This document shows positions 54,326 through 62,766 of a DNA stretch of 64,000 nucleotides, one piece after another. The notes below the pieces were generated by a model. It saw only the letters and a list, made by a program, of their open reading frames with translations. It searched no databases and had not been told where the DNA came from. Source of the DNA: Methylobacterium sp. DB0501 (GTDB taxonomy: Bacteria; Pseudomonadota; Alphaproteobacteria; Rhizobiales; Beijerinckiaceae); the NCBI RefSeq assembly GCF_011043735.1, contig NZ_JAAKGV010000013.1, positions 136,066 through 200,065 on the forward strand, given 5' to 3'. The translations under genes and the position numbers were made by a program. Each line of letters opens with the position of its first letter. Position 1 is the stretch's first letter.

Positions 54326-55395
54326 GCGCCCCAATGATCCGTTCCGCTCGTCCCGCCCGCACCCGTCATTCGCCCGCGGCACGCCGCGCGCTTCTCAGCG
54401 CCGGCATCCTGTCGCGCACCGCGCTCACCCTGCTGGCGCTCGGCGCCCTCACCCTGCCGGTCCTGGCCGGCGAGGCCCCGCGCCTCGCGCTCAAGGGCGA
54501 CATCACCGCCGAGCGCGACGTCATCACGCTCGGCGACCTCGTCGCCGGGGCGCCGCCGGCTCTCGCCCAGAAGGCCCTGTTCCGGGCGCCGGCGCTCGGC
54601 ACCTCCGGTACCATCCAGGTCCGGCGCATCGTCGAGGCGGCGGCCGGGCTCGGCCTCGACGCGCCGGAGAGCGGCGGCCGGCTCCAGATCTCGGTGCAGC
54701 GCGCGGCCCGCCGCATCGCCGCCCCCGAGATCGAGGGCGCCGTCCGGGCGGCGCTCGCCAAGGTCCGCGGCCTCGATGCCGGCTTCACGTCGATCGCCTT
54801 CGAGGGCGAGCCGCCGGTGCTCACCGTGCCGCCGGACCTCGTCGCCGCGGCCACCGCCCAGGAGGTCACCTACGATCCGCGCAGCCGCCGGGTCACCGCC
54901 CTCGTGGTGGTGGGCGAGCGCCAGGCGTCCCTGCGGGTGTCGGGCCAGGTGGTGGAAATGGCCGACGTCGCGGTGCTGACCCGCTCGGTCAACCGCGGCG
55001 ACACGCTCGCGGCCCCCGACATCGCCGTCGAGCGGCGCCCGCGCGAGGGCCTGCCGGCGGACATCGCGGCGGATGCCGCGGCCTTCGTCGGCCAGGTGGC
55101 GCAGAAGCCGCTCGGCGCCGGCACCGCGCTGCGTGCCGGCGAACTCGGCCGGCCGGACCTCGTCGCCCGCGGCGAGGCGGTGACCATCGTGTACGAGACC
55201 CCCGGCGTGGCCCTGGCGCTGCGCGGCCAAGCCCGCGACGGCGGCCCGCTCGGGGCGGTGATCGGGGTCATCAACCCGGTCTCCAAGAAGGTGATCCAGG
55301 CCACCGTGATCGGCCCCGGCCGCGTCACCGTGGCGCCGATCATGCCGGTGACGGCGGCGGCCGTGCCCGGCCGCGTCGCCTCGGCCCGGCCGTGA
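54322..55395 (+). CDS. flgA: flagellar P-ring assembly chaperone FlgA
   Basis: This 357-residue periplasmic protein guides P-ring (FlgI) assembly. It has a signal peptide (LSRTALTLLALGALTLPVLA), SAF-like repeats (RGDTLAAPDIAVERRPREGL) and a C-terminal FlgA domain with VKVTIVYETPGVALALRGQ-like sequence. The N-terminal extension is longer than in E. coli. Its start overlaps the flgG stop. Confidence 0.9.
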   Translation: MSAPMIRSARPARTRHSPAARRALLSAGILSRTALTLLALGALTLPVLAGEAPRLALKGDITAERDVITLGDLVAGAPPALAQKALFRAPALGTSGTIQVRRIVEAAAGLGLDAPESGGRLQISVQRAARRIAAPEIEGAVRAALAKVRGLDAGFTSIAFEGEPPVLTVPPDLVAAATAQEVTYDPRSRRVTALVVVGERQASLRVSGQVVEMADVAVLTRSVNRGDTLAAPDIAVERRPREGLPADIAADAAAFVGQVAQKPLGAGTALRAGELGRPDLVARGEAVTIVYETPGVALALRGQARDGGPLGAVIGVINPVSKKVIQATVIGPGRVTVAPIMPVTAAAVPGRVASARP

Positions 55396-55407
55396 GGAGG
55401 GCCTGAG

Positions 55408-56145
55408 ATGTCCGTCTCCCGTCTCGCCCTCGTCGGCCTCGCCGGCGCGCTGCTCGCCGGCTGCAACACCGCCGACCGGCTCACCCAGATCGGCGCGACG
55501 CCGGTGCTGTCGGCGATCGAGGACCCGACCGCCCAGCCCGGCTATCGCCCGGTGCGGCTGCCGATGCCCGACGTCCAGCCGGTCTCCTACGCCTCGAACT
55601 CGCTCTGGCGTACCGGCTCGCGCGCCTTCTTCAAGGACCAGCGCGCCGCCAAGGTCGGCGACCTCGTCACGGTGAAGATCAACGTCACCGACAAGGCCAA
55701 CCTCAACAACGAGACCAAGCGCTCGCGCTCGAACAGCGAATCGTTCGGGATGCCCAACGCCTTCGGCCTCGAGACGAAGACCAAGCTGCTCGCCGGCCTC
55801 GACCCGGCGAAGATGCTCGCCACCGATGCCACGACTACCAACGACGGCGCCGGCTCGGTGCAGCGGGCCGAGACGGTGACCACCAGCGTGGCGGCGATCG
55901 TCACGCAGGTGCTGCCGAACGGCAACCTGGTGCTGGAAGGCCGCCAGGAGATCCGCATCAACTTCGAGGTACGCGAACTGATCGTCGGCGGCGTGGTGCG
56001 GCCGGAGGACATCGAGTCCGACAACACCATCGATTCGAGCAAGATCGCCCAGGCCCGCATCGCGTATGGCGGCCGCGGCCAGATCACCGACGTGCAGCAG
56101 CCGCGCTACGGCCAGCAGTTCCTCGACATCGTGCTGCCGTTCTAG
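55408..56145 (+). CDS. flgH: flagellar L-ring lipoprotein FlgH
   Basis: This 245-residue outer-membrane lipoprotein forms the L-ring. Lipobox GALLAGC puts Cys19 at the mature N-terminus. NSLWRTGSRAFFKDQRAAKV, LVTVKINVTDKANLNNET and GNLVLEGRQEIRINFEVREL are conserved FlgH stretches, and the C-terminus QFLDIVLPF is typical. It ends the flgF-G-A-H operon at a strong terminator. flgI, usually adjacent, is not in the window. Confidence 0.96.
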   Translation: MSVSRLALVGLAGALLAGCNTADRLTQIGATPVLSAIEDPTAQPGYRPVRLPMPDVQPVSYASNSLWRTGSRAFFKDQRAAKVGDLVTVKINVTDKANLNNETKRSRSNSESFGMPNAFGLETKTKLLAGLDPAKMLATDATTTNDGAGSVQRAETVTTSVAAIVTQVLPNGNLVLEGRQEIRINFEVRELIVGGVVRPEDIESDNTIDSSKIAQARIAYGGRGQITDVQQPRYGQQFLDIVLPF

Positions 56146-56208
56146 CGAACGGCGCCAAGGATCCCGCACCGGGCGGCACGCTCCCCCCCTGAGCCGCACG
56201 GACGCGGC

Positions 56209-56237
56209 GCGGCCCCGGCACTCCCCGCCGGGGCCGC
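56209..56237 (+). terminator. Rho-independent terminator after flgH
   Basis: Perfect 11-bp arms GCGGCCCCGGC / GCCGGGGCCGC with a 7-base loop are followed by TCTCGTTTT. They end the flgFGAH operon. Confidence 0.9.
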
Positions 56238-56490
56238 TCTCGTTTTGGAGGCGGACATGCGCATGACCGGGGTGCCGGCTCGCGCCGTCCCGGCCGTCAG
56301 GTCAACATGGGTGCAAGGAAAAGGCGCTTCGCGCCCCGCATCTTGACCCTCCCCCTCAGCGGATGTGGGGCGGGAGAGGGGATGCCGTTTGCGGAGACGA
56401 CTGAACCGTTCTGAAGCGCGCCCTCTGGATCAGCGTGGCGCTGCCCGTCTCCCGGCCCCTGCTGACGCAGGATACACCCTCCCCGTCCCA

Positions 56491-56547
56491 AGTTGGGCTT
56501 GCCCAACTCGGCCACGGCGATGCGGAACCCGGGCAAGCCCGAGTTCC
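56491..56547. repeat. two adjacent palindromes (GGGCTTGCCC type)
   Basis: AGTTGGGC-TT-GCCCAACT (56491-56508) is followed 15 bp later by GGAAC-CC-GGGC-AA-GCCC-GA-GTTCC (56524-56547). Both are centred on a GGGC/GCCC core. A related but degenerate stretch, CCGGGCTTGCCCAGTATCG, occurs near 26147. They lie between the convergent flgH and dksA genes. Confidence 0.6.
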
Positions 56548-56607
56548 GTGAGGGAGGGTTTTGGCGCGGGCGTCGGGAGCGGTCGATCCAGCCGAAGCCG
56601 CGAACCC

Positions 56608-57027
56608 TCAATCGTCCCGGTACACCCGCTCCCGGCGCTCGTGGCGCTCCTGGGCCTCGAGCGAGAGCGTCGCGATCGGGCGGGCCTCCAGGCGCTTGAG
56701 CGAGATCGGCTCGCCGGTCTCCTCGCAATAGCCGTAGGAGCCGTCCTCGATCCGAGACAGGGCCGCGTCGATCTTGGCGATCAGCTTCCGCTGCCGGTCG
56801 CGCGCCCGCAATTCGATCGCCCGATCGGTCTCGGACGAGGCGCGGTCGGTCAGGTCGGGGTGATTCTCGTTCTCGCTCTGCAACGCCACCAGGGTGTCCT
56901 GGGCCTCGCGCAGAATGTCTTGCTTCCAACCCTGGAGCTTGCGGCGAAAATACTCCCGCTGACGCTCGTTCATGAAGGGCTCGGCGTCATTGGGGGCATA
57001 GCCCTCCTCGATCACGATCTTCGCCAT
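56608..57027 (-). CDS. dksA: RNA polymerase-binding transcription factor DksA
   Basis: This 139-residue protein acts with ppGpp at the RNA polymerase secondary channel. The coiled-coil tip motif DxxDxA is D58, D61 and A63. The zinc-finger region reads YGYCEETGEPISLKRLEARP. Only Cys101 of the canonical four zinc cysteines remains: T104, S122 and A125 stand where the other three belong. This eroded site is usual in alphaproteobacteria. The frame is open to 57087, but ATG 57027 follows GAGGGG and gives MAKIVIEEGYAPND, the family start. Confidence 0.95.
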   Translation of the reverse strand: MAKIVIEEGYAPNDAEPFMNERQREYFRRKLQGWKQDILREAQDTLVALQSENENHPDLTDRASSETDRAIELRARDRQRKLIAKIDAALSRIEDGSYGYCEETGEPISLKRLEARPIATLSLEAQERHERRERVYRDD

Positions 57028-57186
57028 CGCGCCCCTCGGAAAACCGATGTTGTCCTGACCGCAGCCGATTGCATGGCCGCAGCCCACTTGGCGCAGCCCT
57101 ATAATAGAGGCTGCACGACATCACAATGTCCCTGCGGGGCACGCAAGGACCGGACCAGGGGACGGCGGCCCTCTGCTGCAATCGTG

Positions 57187-58212
57187 TCACGGTCCTGAAC
57201 CATCTGCACCACCCGCCCGTCCGCCGAGGGCCGCCGCAATGTTCGATTCCAGACGTCGGGCGACGGGCTGGCGATAGTGGCTGCCGTCGAAGAACAGGTC
57301 GGGCCCGTGCAGATCGGGCCGGTCGCCGGACCAGTCGACGACCCGCCCCCGCGGCGCCACCGCGGCGGCGAGCGCGGCGCGGCACGAGTCGGCCGCCGCG
57401 GCCCGGGGCGTGCCCGGCCGCGGCCGCGTCGCCGGGGCGACCGGCGGAAACACCAGCACCAGGGCCGTCTCAGGGGGCAGGCGGTCGGCCAACGCCCGCA
57501 GGCGGGCGGCGGCGGGGAAGCCGGGCCCGCCCTCCCCCGGATCGGGTCCGTCCGGGGCCGCCTGCGCCCGGGAGGCGACGCGCTCCGGCATGTCCGGATC
57601 GCCCAGCCGGAGGTAATCCGGCTCGTAATCCCAGTAGCCGTCGGGCGCTGCCCGGCGCGGGGCGGAGCGCATCGCCCAGCCGATGCGGTTGACGACCTCG
57701 CTGGCGACCGTGATGCGCAGGAGGCCGCGCAGGTAGCCCGGCCAATCCGCGGCCAGCAGCCAGGACGGGAACGGCCGCAGCGGCGGCAGGGCGGGATCGC
57801 CGGTGCACCAGAACGCGTCGGCTCCGATCACCAGGGCCCGCGCCTGGGGGTGATGGCGCAGGAAGTAGTCGGCGACCCGGAACTGCTCGCCCGGCCCGGT
57901 GCCCGGCACCGAGAGCTGCACGAACGGGATCCCGGTCGCCGCCCGCAGGCGCTCCGGCGCGATCAGCTGGATGTGCGAGTTGCCGATGATCGCCGCCCTG
58001 TAGGCGGGATCGCGGCCCCGGCTCGCCGTAGCCGTGCGCGGCCCTTGCGGGCGGACGCCGTCGCGGGCGAGGAGCCGCGGTCGGCCGGTGTCGTAGGGAT
58101 CGACCGCGAGGGCAAGCGCCAGGTAGCCGGCGAGCAGCAGGGCCGCCGCGCTCACCAGGCGGACGGCGAAGCGGCGCCACGCGGCCTCGGGATCCAGGGG
58201 GTCGGCGCGCAT
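57187..58212 (-). CDS. SGNH-type acyltransferase partner protein (AlgJ/AlgX-like)
   Basis: This 341-residue protein has a membrane anchor (about residues 20-37, VSAAALLLAGYLALALAV) and an SGNH-like extracytoplasmic domain. AAIIGNSHIQLI carries the GNSH block (G77-H80) and FFDGSHYRQPVARRL the later Asp309/His312. The pattern matches AlgJ/AlgX and DltD-type proteins that move acyl groups delivered by an MBOAT. The MBOAT gene is immediately upstream on the same strand, 13 bp away. It is expected to O-acylate an exported polysaccharide. Confidence 0.78.
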   Translation of the reverse strand: MRADPLDPEAAWRRFAVRLVSAAALLLAGYLALALAVDPYDTGRPRLLARDGVRPQGPRTATASRGRDPAYRAAIIGNSHIQLIAPERLRAATGIPFVQLSVPGTGPGEQFRVADYFLRHHPQARALVIGADAFWCTGDPALPPLRPFPSWLLAADWPGYLRGLLRITVASEVVNRIGWAMRSAPRRAAPDGYWDYEPDYLRLGDPDMPERVASRAQAAPDGPDPGEGGPGFPAAARLRALADRLPPETALVLVFPPVAPATRPRPGTPRAAAADSCRAALAAAVAPRGRVVDWSGDRPDLHGPDLFFDGSHYRQPVARRLESNIAAALGGRAGGADGSGP

Positions 58213-58225
58213 CGATCGGCTCCCC

Positions 58226-59602
58226 TCAGAACTGGAAGTAGATGAACTCGTAGTTGGCGTCGTCGCCGATGCGCAGCAGCACCGCGACGAGGAGCACCGC
58301 GAAGGCGATCGCCAAAGCCGGCCGCGGCGGCAGGCGGTGGACCGCTGCCCACGCCGTCGGGCCGACCAGTGCCACCAGGGCGGCGGGCACGAAGGCCCGC
58401 CACTTGAAGCCGTGCCCGGCCGGCGCGAGGCCGAACAACCCCTTGAACACCGCCAAAGCTGCCTCGAAGCTGGTGGCGCGGAACAGCACCCAGGTCAGCG
58501 CCACGAAGGCGAAGGTCTGGGCCCAGCCGAGGAGGACCGGCATCGGCAGCCCGGCCCGGCGCCACAGCAGGCCGGCCCCGAGCCCGGCCCCGTGCGCCGC
58601 CCCCCAGGCGACGAAGGTGAGGCCGGCGCCGTGCCACAGGCCGCCGAGCGTCATGGTGGCGAAGAGCGCGCCGATCTGCACGGCGAGGCCCCGGCGGTTG
58701 CCGCCGAACGGGATGTAGAGGTAGTCGCGCAGGAACCGCGACAGGGTCATGTGCCAGCGCCGCCAGAAATCCTGCAGCGAGATGGCGCGATAGGGCACGT
58801 CGAAGTTCTGCGGCAGCACGATCCCGAACAGCAGCGCGAGGCCGAGCGCCATGTCGGTGTAGCCGGAGAAGTCGAAATAGATCTGGAACGTGAAGGCGAG
58901 CGTGCCCTGCCACGCTTCCGTGACGCTCACGACCTTGCCGGCGGCGGCGGCCTCGAAGACCGGGTTGGCGTAGGCCGCGAGCGGATCGCCGAGGAACACC
59001 TTCTTGGCCAGCCCGAGGCAGAGCAGCATCAGCCCGCGGCCGATCCGCTCGGCGGCGTCCGGCCGGGCATAGGGCTTCTCGTCGAACTGGTGGAGGATCT
59101 CGCTCCAGCGCACCAGCGGGCCGGCGAGCACCTGGGGGAAGAACGCGATGTAGAGGGCGTAGCGCGTCAGGTCCATCTGCGGCGCCCGGCCGGCGCGCAG
59201 GTCGGTCAGATACATCACGTGATGGAAGGTGAAGAACGAGATGCCGAGCGGCAGGGCGAGGCTCGGCCGGGCTAAGTCGTGGAGCCCCGGCAGGACCGCC
59301 GCGAGGCCGGCGAGGAACCCCGCATACTTGAACAAGGCCAGGACCGCGAGGTTCGCCGCGATGGCGAGCGGGATCAGGAGCGCCGCGCGGCTCCGCCCGA
59401 ACCAGCGGGCGACGAGCCAGTTCAATCCGATCGAGGCGACCAGCAGCGGCACGAAGCGCGGATCCCACCAGCCGTAGAAGACGAGCGAGAGCCCGACCAG
59501 CAGCGGCAGCCGCCAGCCCGGCCGGTGGAGGGCCACGACGGCGTGGAGGGCGAGGGCGACCGGCAGGAAGCCGAGGAGGAACGGAAAGGAGTTGAACAGC
59601 AT
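58226..59602 (-). CDS. MBOAT family O-acyltransferase (AlgI/DltB-like)
   Basis: This 458-residue polytopic membrane protein has about 10-11 membrane helices. The MBOAT signature QDFWRRWHMTLSRFLRDYLY gives His284, and LGGLWHGAGLTFVAWGAAHG gives the catalytic His324. MLFNSFPFLLGFLPVALALH is the typical AlgI opening. It passes acyl groups across the inner membrane to the SGNH partner encoded 13 bp downstream. No polysaccharide polymerase gene is nearby, so the acceptor glycan is not evident. Confidence 0.93.
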   Translation of the reverse strand: MLFNSFPFLLGFLPVALALHAVVALHRPGWRLPLLVGLSLVFYGWWDPRFVPLLVASIGLNWLVARWFGRSRAALLIPLAIAANLAVLALFKYAGFLAGLAAVLPGLHDLARPSLALPLGISFFTFHHVMYLTDLRAGRAPQMDLTRYALYIAFFPQVLAGPLVRWSEILHQFDEKPYARPDAAERIGRGLMLLCLGLAKKVFLGDPLAAYANPVFEAAAAGKVVSVTEAWQGTLAFTFQIYFDFSGYTDMALGLALLFGIVLPQNFDVPYRAISLQDFWRRWHMTLSRFLRDYLYIPFGGNRRGLAVQIGALFATMTLGGLWHGAGLTFVAWGAAHGAGLGAGLLWRRAGLPMPVLLGWAQTFAFVALTWVLFRATSFEAALAVFKGLFGLAPAGHGFKWRAFVPAALVALVGPTAWAAVHRLPPRPALAIAFAVLLVAVLLRIGDDANYEFIYFQF

Positions 59603-60021
59603 CGAGGCCGGGGTGACGCGGGTCTTGCGGCGACACCAAGGCCGCCCGTCTTCGAACGGGCGCCGTTGTGGGAGATCGGGGATGACGCGTCAACGCCCGG
59701 GGGCTGCGCCCCGCGGCTCCGGACCCGGGTCATACCGGCAGGCGACCCTTCGAGGGCGGGCTGCCTCGTTCGCGGGTAGCGATGGCAGTCCATCGCCGAC
59801 GAGGTCCGCCGCCCGCGAGCCGAAGCTCGGGATCGCCCGTGCCGTGGCGCCGGACCGAACCTCCCTGATCCGGCCTTTGCGGGCCTGACGGGCCGGATCG
59901 GCGAGGGCTGCGAGACCGCGACGGCCCTGTGGCGCGAGATCCAGGAGCGGCGCTATCCCGGGACAAGCCGGCGGATGCGCCGCTTCTTCAGTCGTGTTCT
60001 TTGCGAATTTTATCGTGACGA
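59603..60021. other. intergenic region holding the transposase remnant
   Basis: Between the MBOAT gene and the small gene at 60022 there is no intact gene. The left half is GC-rich with short inverted repeats; the right half carries the ISL3 fragment at 59861-59992. After it the sequence becomes AT-richer. Confidence 0.5.
59861..59992 (+). pseudogene. remnant of an ISL3-family transposase
   Basis: In one plus frame the DNA reads LPDPAFAGLTGRIGEGC and then TALWREIQERRYPGTSRRMR. The block 'EGC...ALWREI...YPGTSRRMRRF' is characteristic of the mid-region of ISL3-type transposases (RWxEGCxNxxxLWREIxxxGYPGxxRxVxR). Nothing before or after continues the family and no inverted ends are seen, so it is a short, decayed fragment. 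It marks a past insertion at the edge of the accessory-looking region. The match was made by eye. Confidence 0.6.
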
Positions 60022-60396
60022 TCAGAGTTTTACGGGAGGAAAAATAACGTTCACGTTGCCGAGCCACGTCCGCAGCGCAACGGCGCGATGCTTTGCCTGC
60101 GATAAATTAAAATAATTCTCGGCAAGCTCGACGACGGCATTGCTTCCGCGGAAGCGGTCCGGATGACGGTCGACGAATTCCTGCACATGAGCTACCGATC
60201 GAGGGCCGTGACAAAACAAATATGTCAAGGCGTGGTCCGACTCGAAGCGTGAGACGATTAAATATACCTTGATATCGCCCGTTGCGTTCCACTCGGCTGG
60301 GCGGCCGACGGACCGGCTTTCGGTCCGCTCCAGATTCCCGTCGCCGCCTACGCGGAAGATCGTGACGTCGGATCCTCCTCGGTTGCCGGTATTCAT
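60022..60396 (-). CDS. hypothetical protein
   Basis: This 124-residue protein has MNTGNRGGSDVTIFRVGGDG at the start, a beta-rich N-terminal half and a helical second half (AVVELAENYFNLSQAKHRAV). GGAGCATCGTGA precedes the ATG. Codon use and composition are less GC-rich than in the housekeeping genes, fitting an acquired gene. No family was recognised. It sits alone next to a transposase remnant. Confidence 0.5.
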   Translation of the reverse strand: MNTGNRGGSDVTIFRVGGDGNLERTESRSVGRPAEWNATGDIKVYLIVSRFESDHALTYLFCHGPRSVAHVQEFVDRHPDRFRGSNAVVELAENYFNLSQAKHRAVALRTWLGNVNVIFPPVKL

Positions 60397-61078
60397 TCAC
60401 GATGCTCCTTGGCTGTGGTCCGGCCCCGGATATGGGCAATGCGACGAGAACGACGATGGGAAAGCAGCGAAGCGTCGAGTCGGATCGATCCAGCGCAAGA
60501 TCGGCACGTGATCCTCGCGCCCCGGACGTCGCCTTTGTGCCGGGCGGTCCGGAAGGAGCGAAGCCTGTCGGTCCGCGACGCGCCGATGGGGCGCAGACGA
60601 CGACCGGGAAAGCGCGCCGCAGGCTCCGTACGATCCGTCGTCAGGACAACCAGGTATGCGATGGTCCGCGTCAGCACCTGGCCGGCCCTCTCTCAAGAAT
60701 CCTCGTTACGAAAAGGCACAGTCCGGGGCAAGACTGGGGCCGTATGATCGTCGCCACCGATCGCTCGAACGGGACACGATGGATGTGAGCGGTGGCGCAG
60801 CGGGCAGATCCGAGACAGAAGGACCCGCTTCACCGGTCGGATGGGGACGGGGGTCGAATACGAGGCACCTGGGGAAACCCGACGACGCGAACGAGTCGAC
60901 TTCAGTGATGCGACGCAGACGCCACAATGTCGGCCTCACCGATCGGCAGGTGCGACATGGCCATTGAGGCAGGATCGCCAGTATGGCAGCGTCCAATGAC
61001 CTCAAGGCTTTGCCGTTCACCCTCACCTCCGCAGGCGCCCGTTTCCCTGGGCCTTATCTCGACCGAGAGCCAGACAGC
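60397..61078. other. intergenic stretch, no gene supported
   Basis: About 680 bp between the small hypothetical gene (minus) and the ParA-type gene (plus), so divergent promoters should be here. Open frames are present on both strands but lack ribosome sites and coding character. The ParA frame itself opens at 60983, so a longer N-terminus cannot be excluded. Confidence 0.4.
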
Positions 61079-61723
61079 ATGTTCGTTGTATCCGTGGTCC
61101 AGCAAAAAGGCGGGGTCGGCAAGACGACGCTGGCAGTCAACTTGTCAGGAGAGTTGCGCCAGAGAAAAATGAAGGTTAGCTTGATCGACGCCGACCCACA
61201 GGCTTCCGCCAGTGCCTGGTCCTTGCCGCGCAAGCTTGGTTTTCACGTCCGCGCGGAGCTTATCACGAGTGGTACCGTGTCGCAGTGGCTGCGCAATGTG
61301 CTCAAGCAACAGGCGGACGTGACCATCGTCGACACACCGGCAGGGCTCGGGCCGGTCTTTCGTGCCGCGATCGATGTGGCGGACATCGTCCTCGTCCCGT
61401 GCGGCCCCTCGAGCCTTGATCTGAACTCGGTTCGCAACACCCTTACGGCAATCACCGATCACCTCAAGAACGACAATCGCAATCACCCTCGGGTCGTGCT
61501 CGTGCCGACACGCGTGGAGCGGGAGACCCCCGAGGGGCAGCAGATCGGTGAGGAGTTAGGAGCGCTCGGGGAAACGGTGAGTCCGGCACTCAGTCATGAC
61601 GCATATTATGTCCGGGCATTCACGCAGGGCGTGACGGTGACCACGGCGGCGCCCGCCAGCAACGCGGCGAGCGAGATCCGTGCCGTCGCCGACTTCCTGC
61701 TCGGCCAGATCGCCCGCACGTAA
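61079..61723 (+). CDS. orphan ParA/MinD-family ATPase
   Basis: This 214-residue protein is a deviant Walker ATPase. MFVVSVVQQKGGVGKTTLAV gives KGGVGKTT (10-17), LIDADPQASAS the second motif (D37, D39) and VTIVDTPAGLGP the third. The length matches short ParA (VirC1/ParA-like) proteins, which position DNA or complexes. The reading frame also opens at 60983 (MAASNDLKALPF), but the family starts right before QQKGG. No parB or parS is adjacent. In context (transposase remnant, low GC) it looks like a plasmid- or island-borne gene. Confidence 0.88.
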   Translation: MFVVSVVQQKGGVGKTTLAVNLSGELRQRKMKVSLIDADPQASASAWSLPRKLGFHVRAELITSGTVSQWLRNVLKQQADVTIVDTPAGLGPVFRAAIDVADIVLVPCGPSSLDLNSVRNTLTAITDHLKNDNRNHPRVVLVPTRVERETPEGQQIGEELGALGETVSPALSHDAYYVRAFTQGVTVTTAAPASNAASEIRAVADFLLGQIART

Positions 61724-62766
61724 GACGAGGCTGCCGCTGCACTGCGGACGTATAAGAACGGCATGGTTCGGCCCCTGTCTGGTCGGGTGCGTGCAAGTCG
61801 CCTGACGAGGATCATGCCGGGGGCGAGGACGAAGGAGGCGAGCGCAGAAGAGGACGCGGTCGCTCCATGATCGCCGGCGAGCCGACGGTCGCGGCGGATC
61901 CAGCCGCACTCCCTCGGGCTCGCCGAGCTCCACCGTGACGGCATCGGCCCAACCGAGGCCAATCACGCGCGACATGCGGTCGGCACGGCGGCGCGCCAGG
62001 GCCCGGAAAGCTCGCGATCGGCCCTCGTCGGGCGCGAGCCGTTCGCACACGCCGCCCTGGAGCATTTTGCGACGGAAGCGGATATCGCCTCGTCGCAGAG
62101 AATTCAGCGGAATCGCAGATCGAGGGCAGCGTTCGATGGCAACGCGATTGGGCGCCGCTCTAGCCCGGCCCGGGCGCCGCGCATCCTATCGGGTCTCTCG
62201 GGCGAGCGTCGGACACGGTCCCGACGCCAGCGGCGCGGACCGCCTACCCAGACGTCAAGCCTTGTGCTCCATCACGAAGCGGAATGTACCCCGAGATGCC
62301 GTCATGGCGCAGCACCGCAACCATCGGGGCCTATGGGAGCCCTGCGTCAGCCTCCAAGACGAGGCTATCCTGGTCCCCGATCGGGCATTTCGCAATCGGA
62401 GGCGCTACTCCTATTGGAGGATACCCCGAACGGGTTAAGCCTCAAGAGTCAGAGAGCATTTCACCCGGCGGGAGAAGCGAAATTCCCGTACTCGAATTGA
62501 CAACATGTCCAAAACTTCGCAGTCGTCCCCGGAGGTGTTGCATTTTTGTGGTTTAGACAGTTTTTTTTACACTGTAAATCACGTGATGTCGGATAGGCGA
62601 TCGGTTCCGTCATCGCTTGGCTGCGCACTTGAGATCTTTCCGTACACGAATCGTCAACAGTTGATGCACTTCCAGGACATGAAATCACGATTGACCCAAT
62701 CATCAGATTCCCATATGAGTGCTCCGTAACTCAGATTCGCGAAGTGCGAGGGAATAGGCCGAAGTG
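61724..62766. other. 1-kb stretch without an intact gene
   Basis: No complete gene is supported. From 61730 to 62100 the minus strand has protein-like stretches (for example MSRVIGLGWADAVTVELGEP near 61920-61980) in frames that break up, which may be a decayed gene. From about 62500 to 62760 the DNA becomes AT-rich (TTTTTTTTACACTGTAAATC), a likely promoter region for the next gene. Confidence 0.45.

Larger units (their letters stand above)
56146..56607. other. convergent intergenic region between flgH and dksA
   Basis: About 460 bp contain the flgH terminator and a palindrome-rich segment at 56491-56547. No gene is supported. The stretch from 56300 to 56560 has the look of a dispersed GC-rich repeat. 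Confidence 0.5.

Noticed and set aside
54250..56199. Long minus-strand open frame opposite flgA and flgH
   Set aside because: It is the antisense of well-supported flagellar genes and has the Arg/Asp-rich look of GC-bias artefacts.
61556..62065. Minus-strand protein-like stretch (MSRVIGLGWADAVTVELGEP) as a real gene
   Set aside because: It has no ribosome site and no family I recognise, and neighbouring frames break up. It may be a decayed gene, so it is mentioned only as part of the gene-free stretch.
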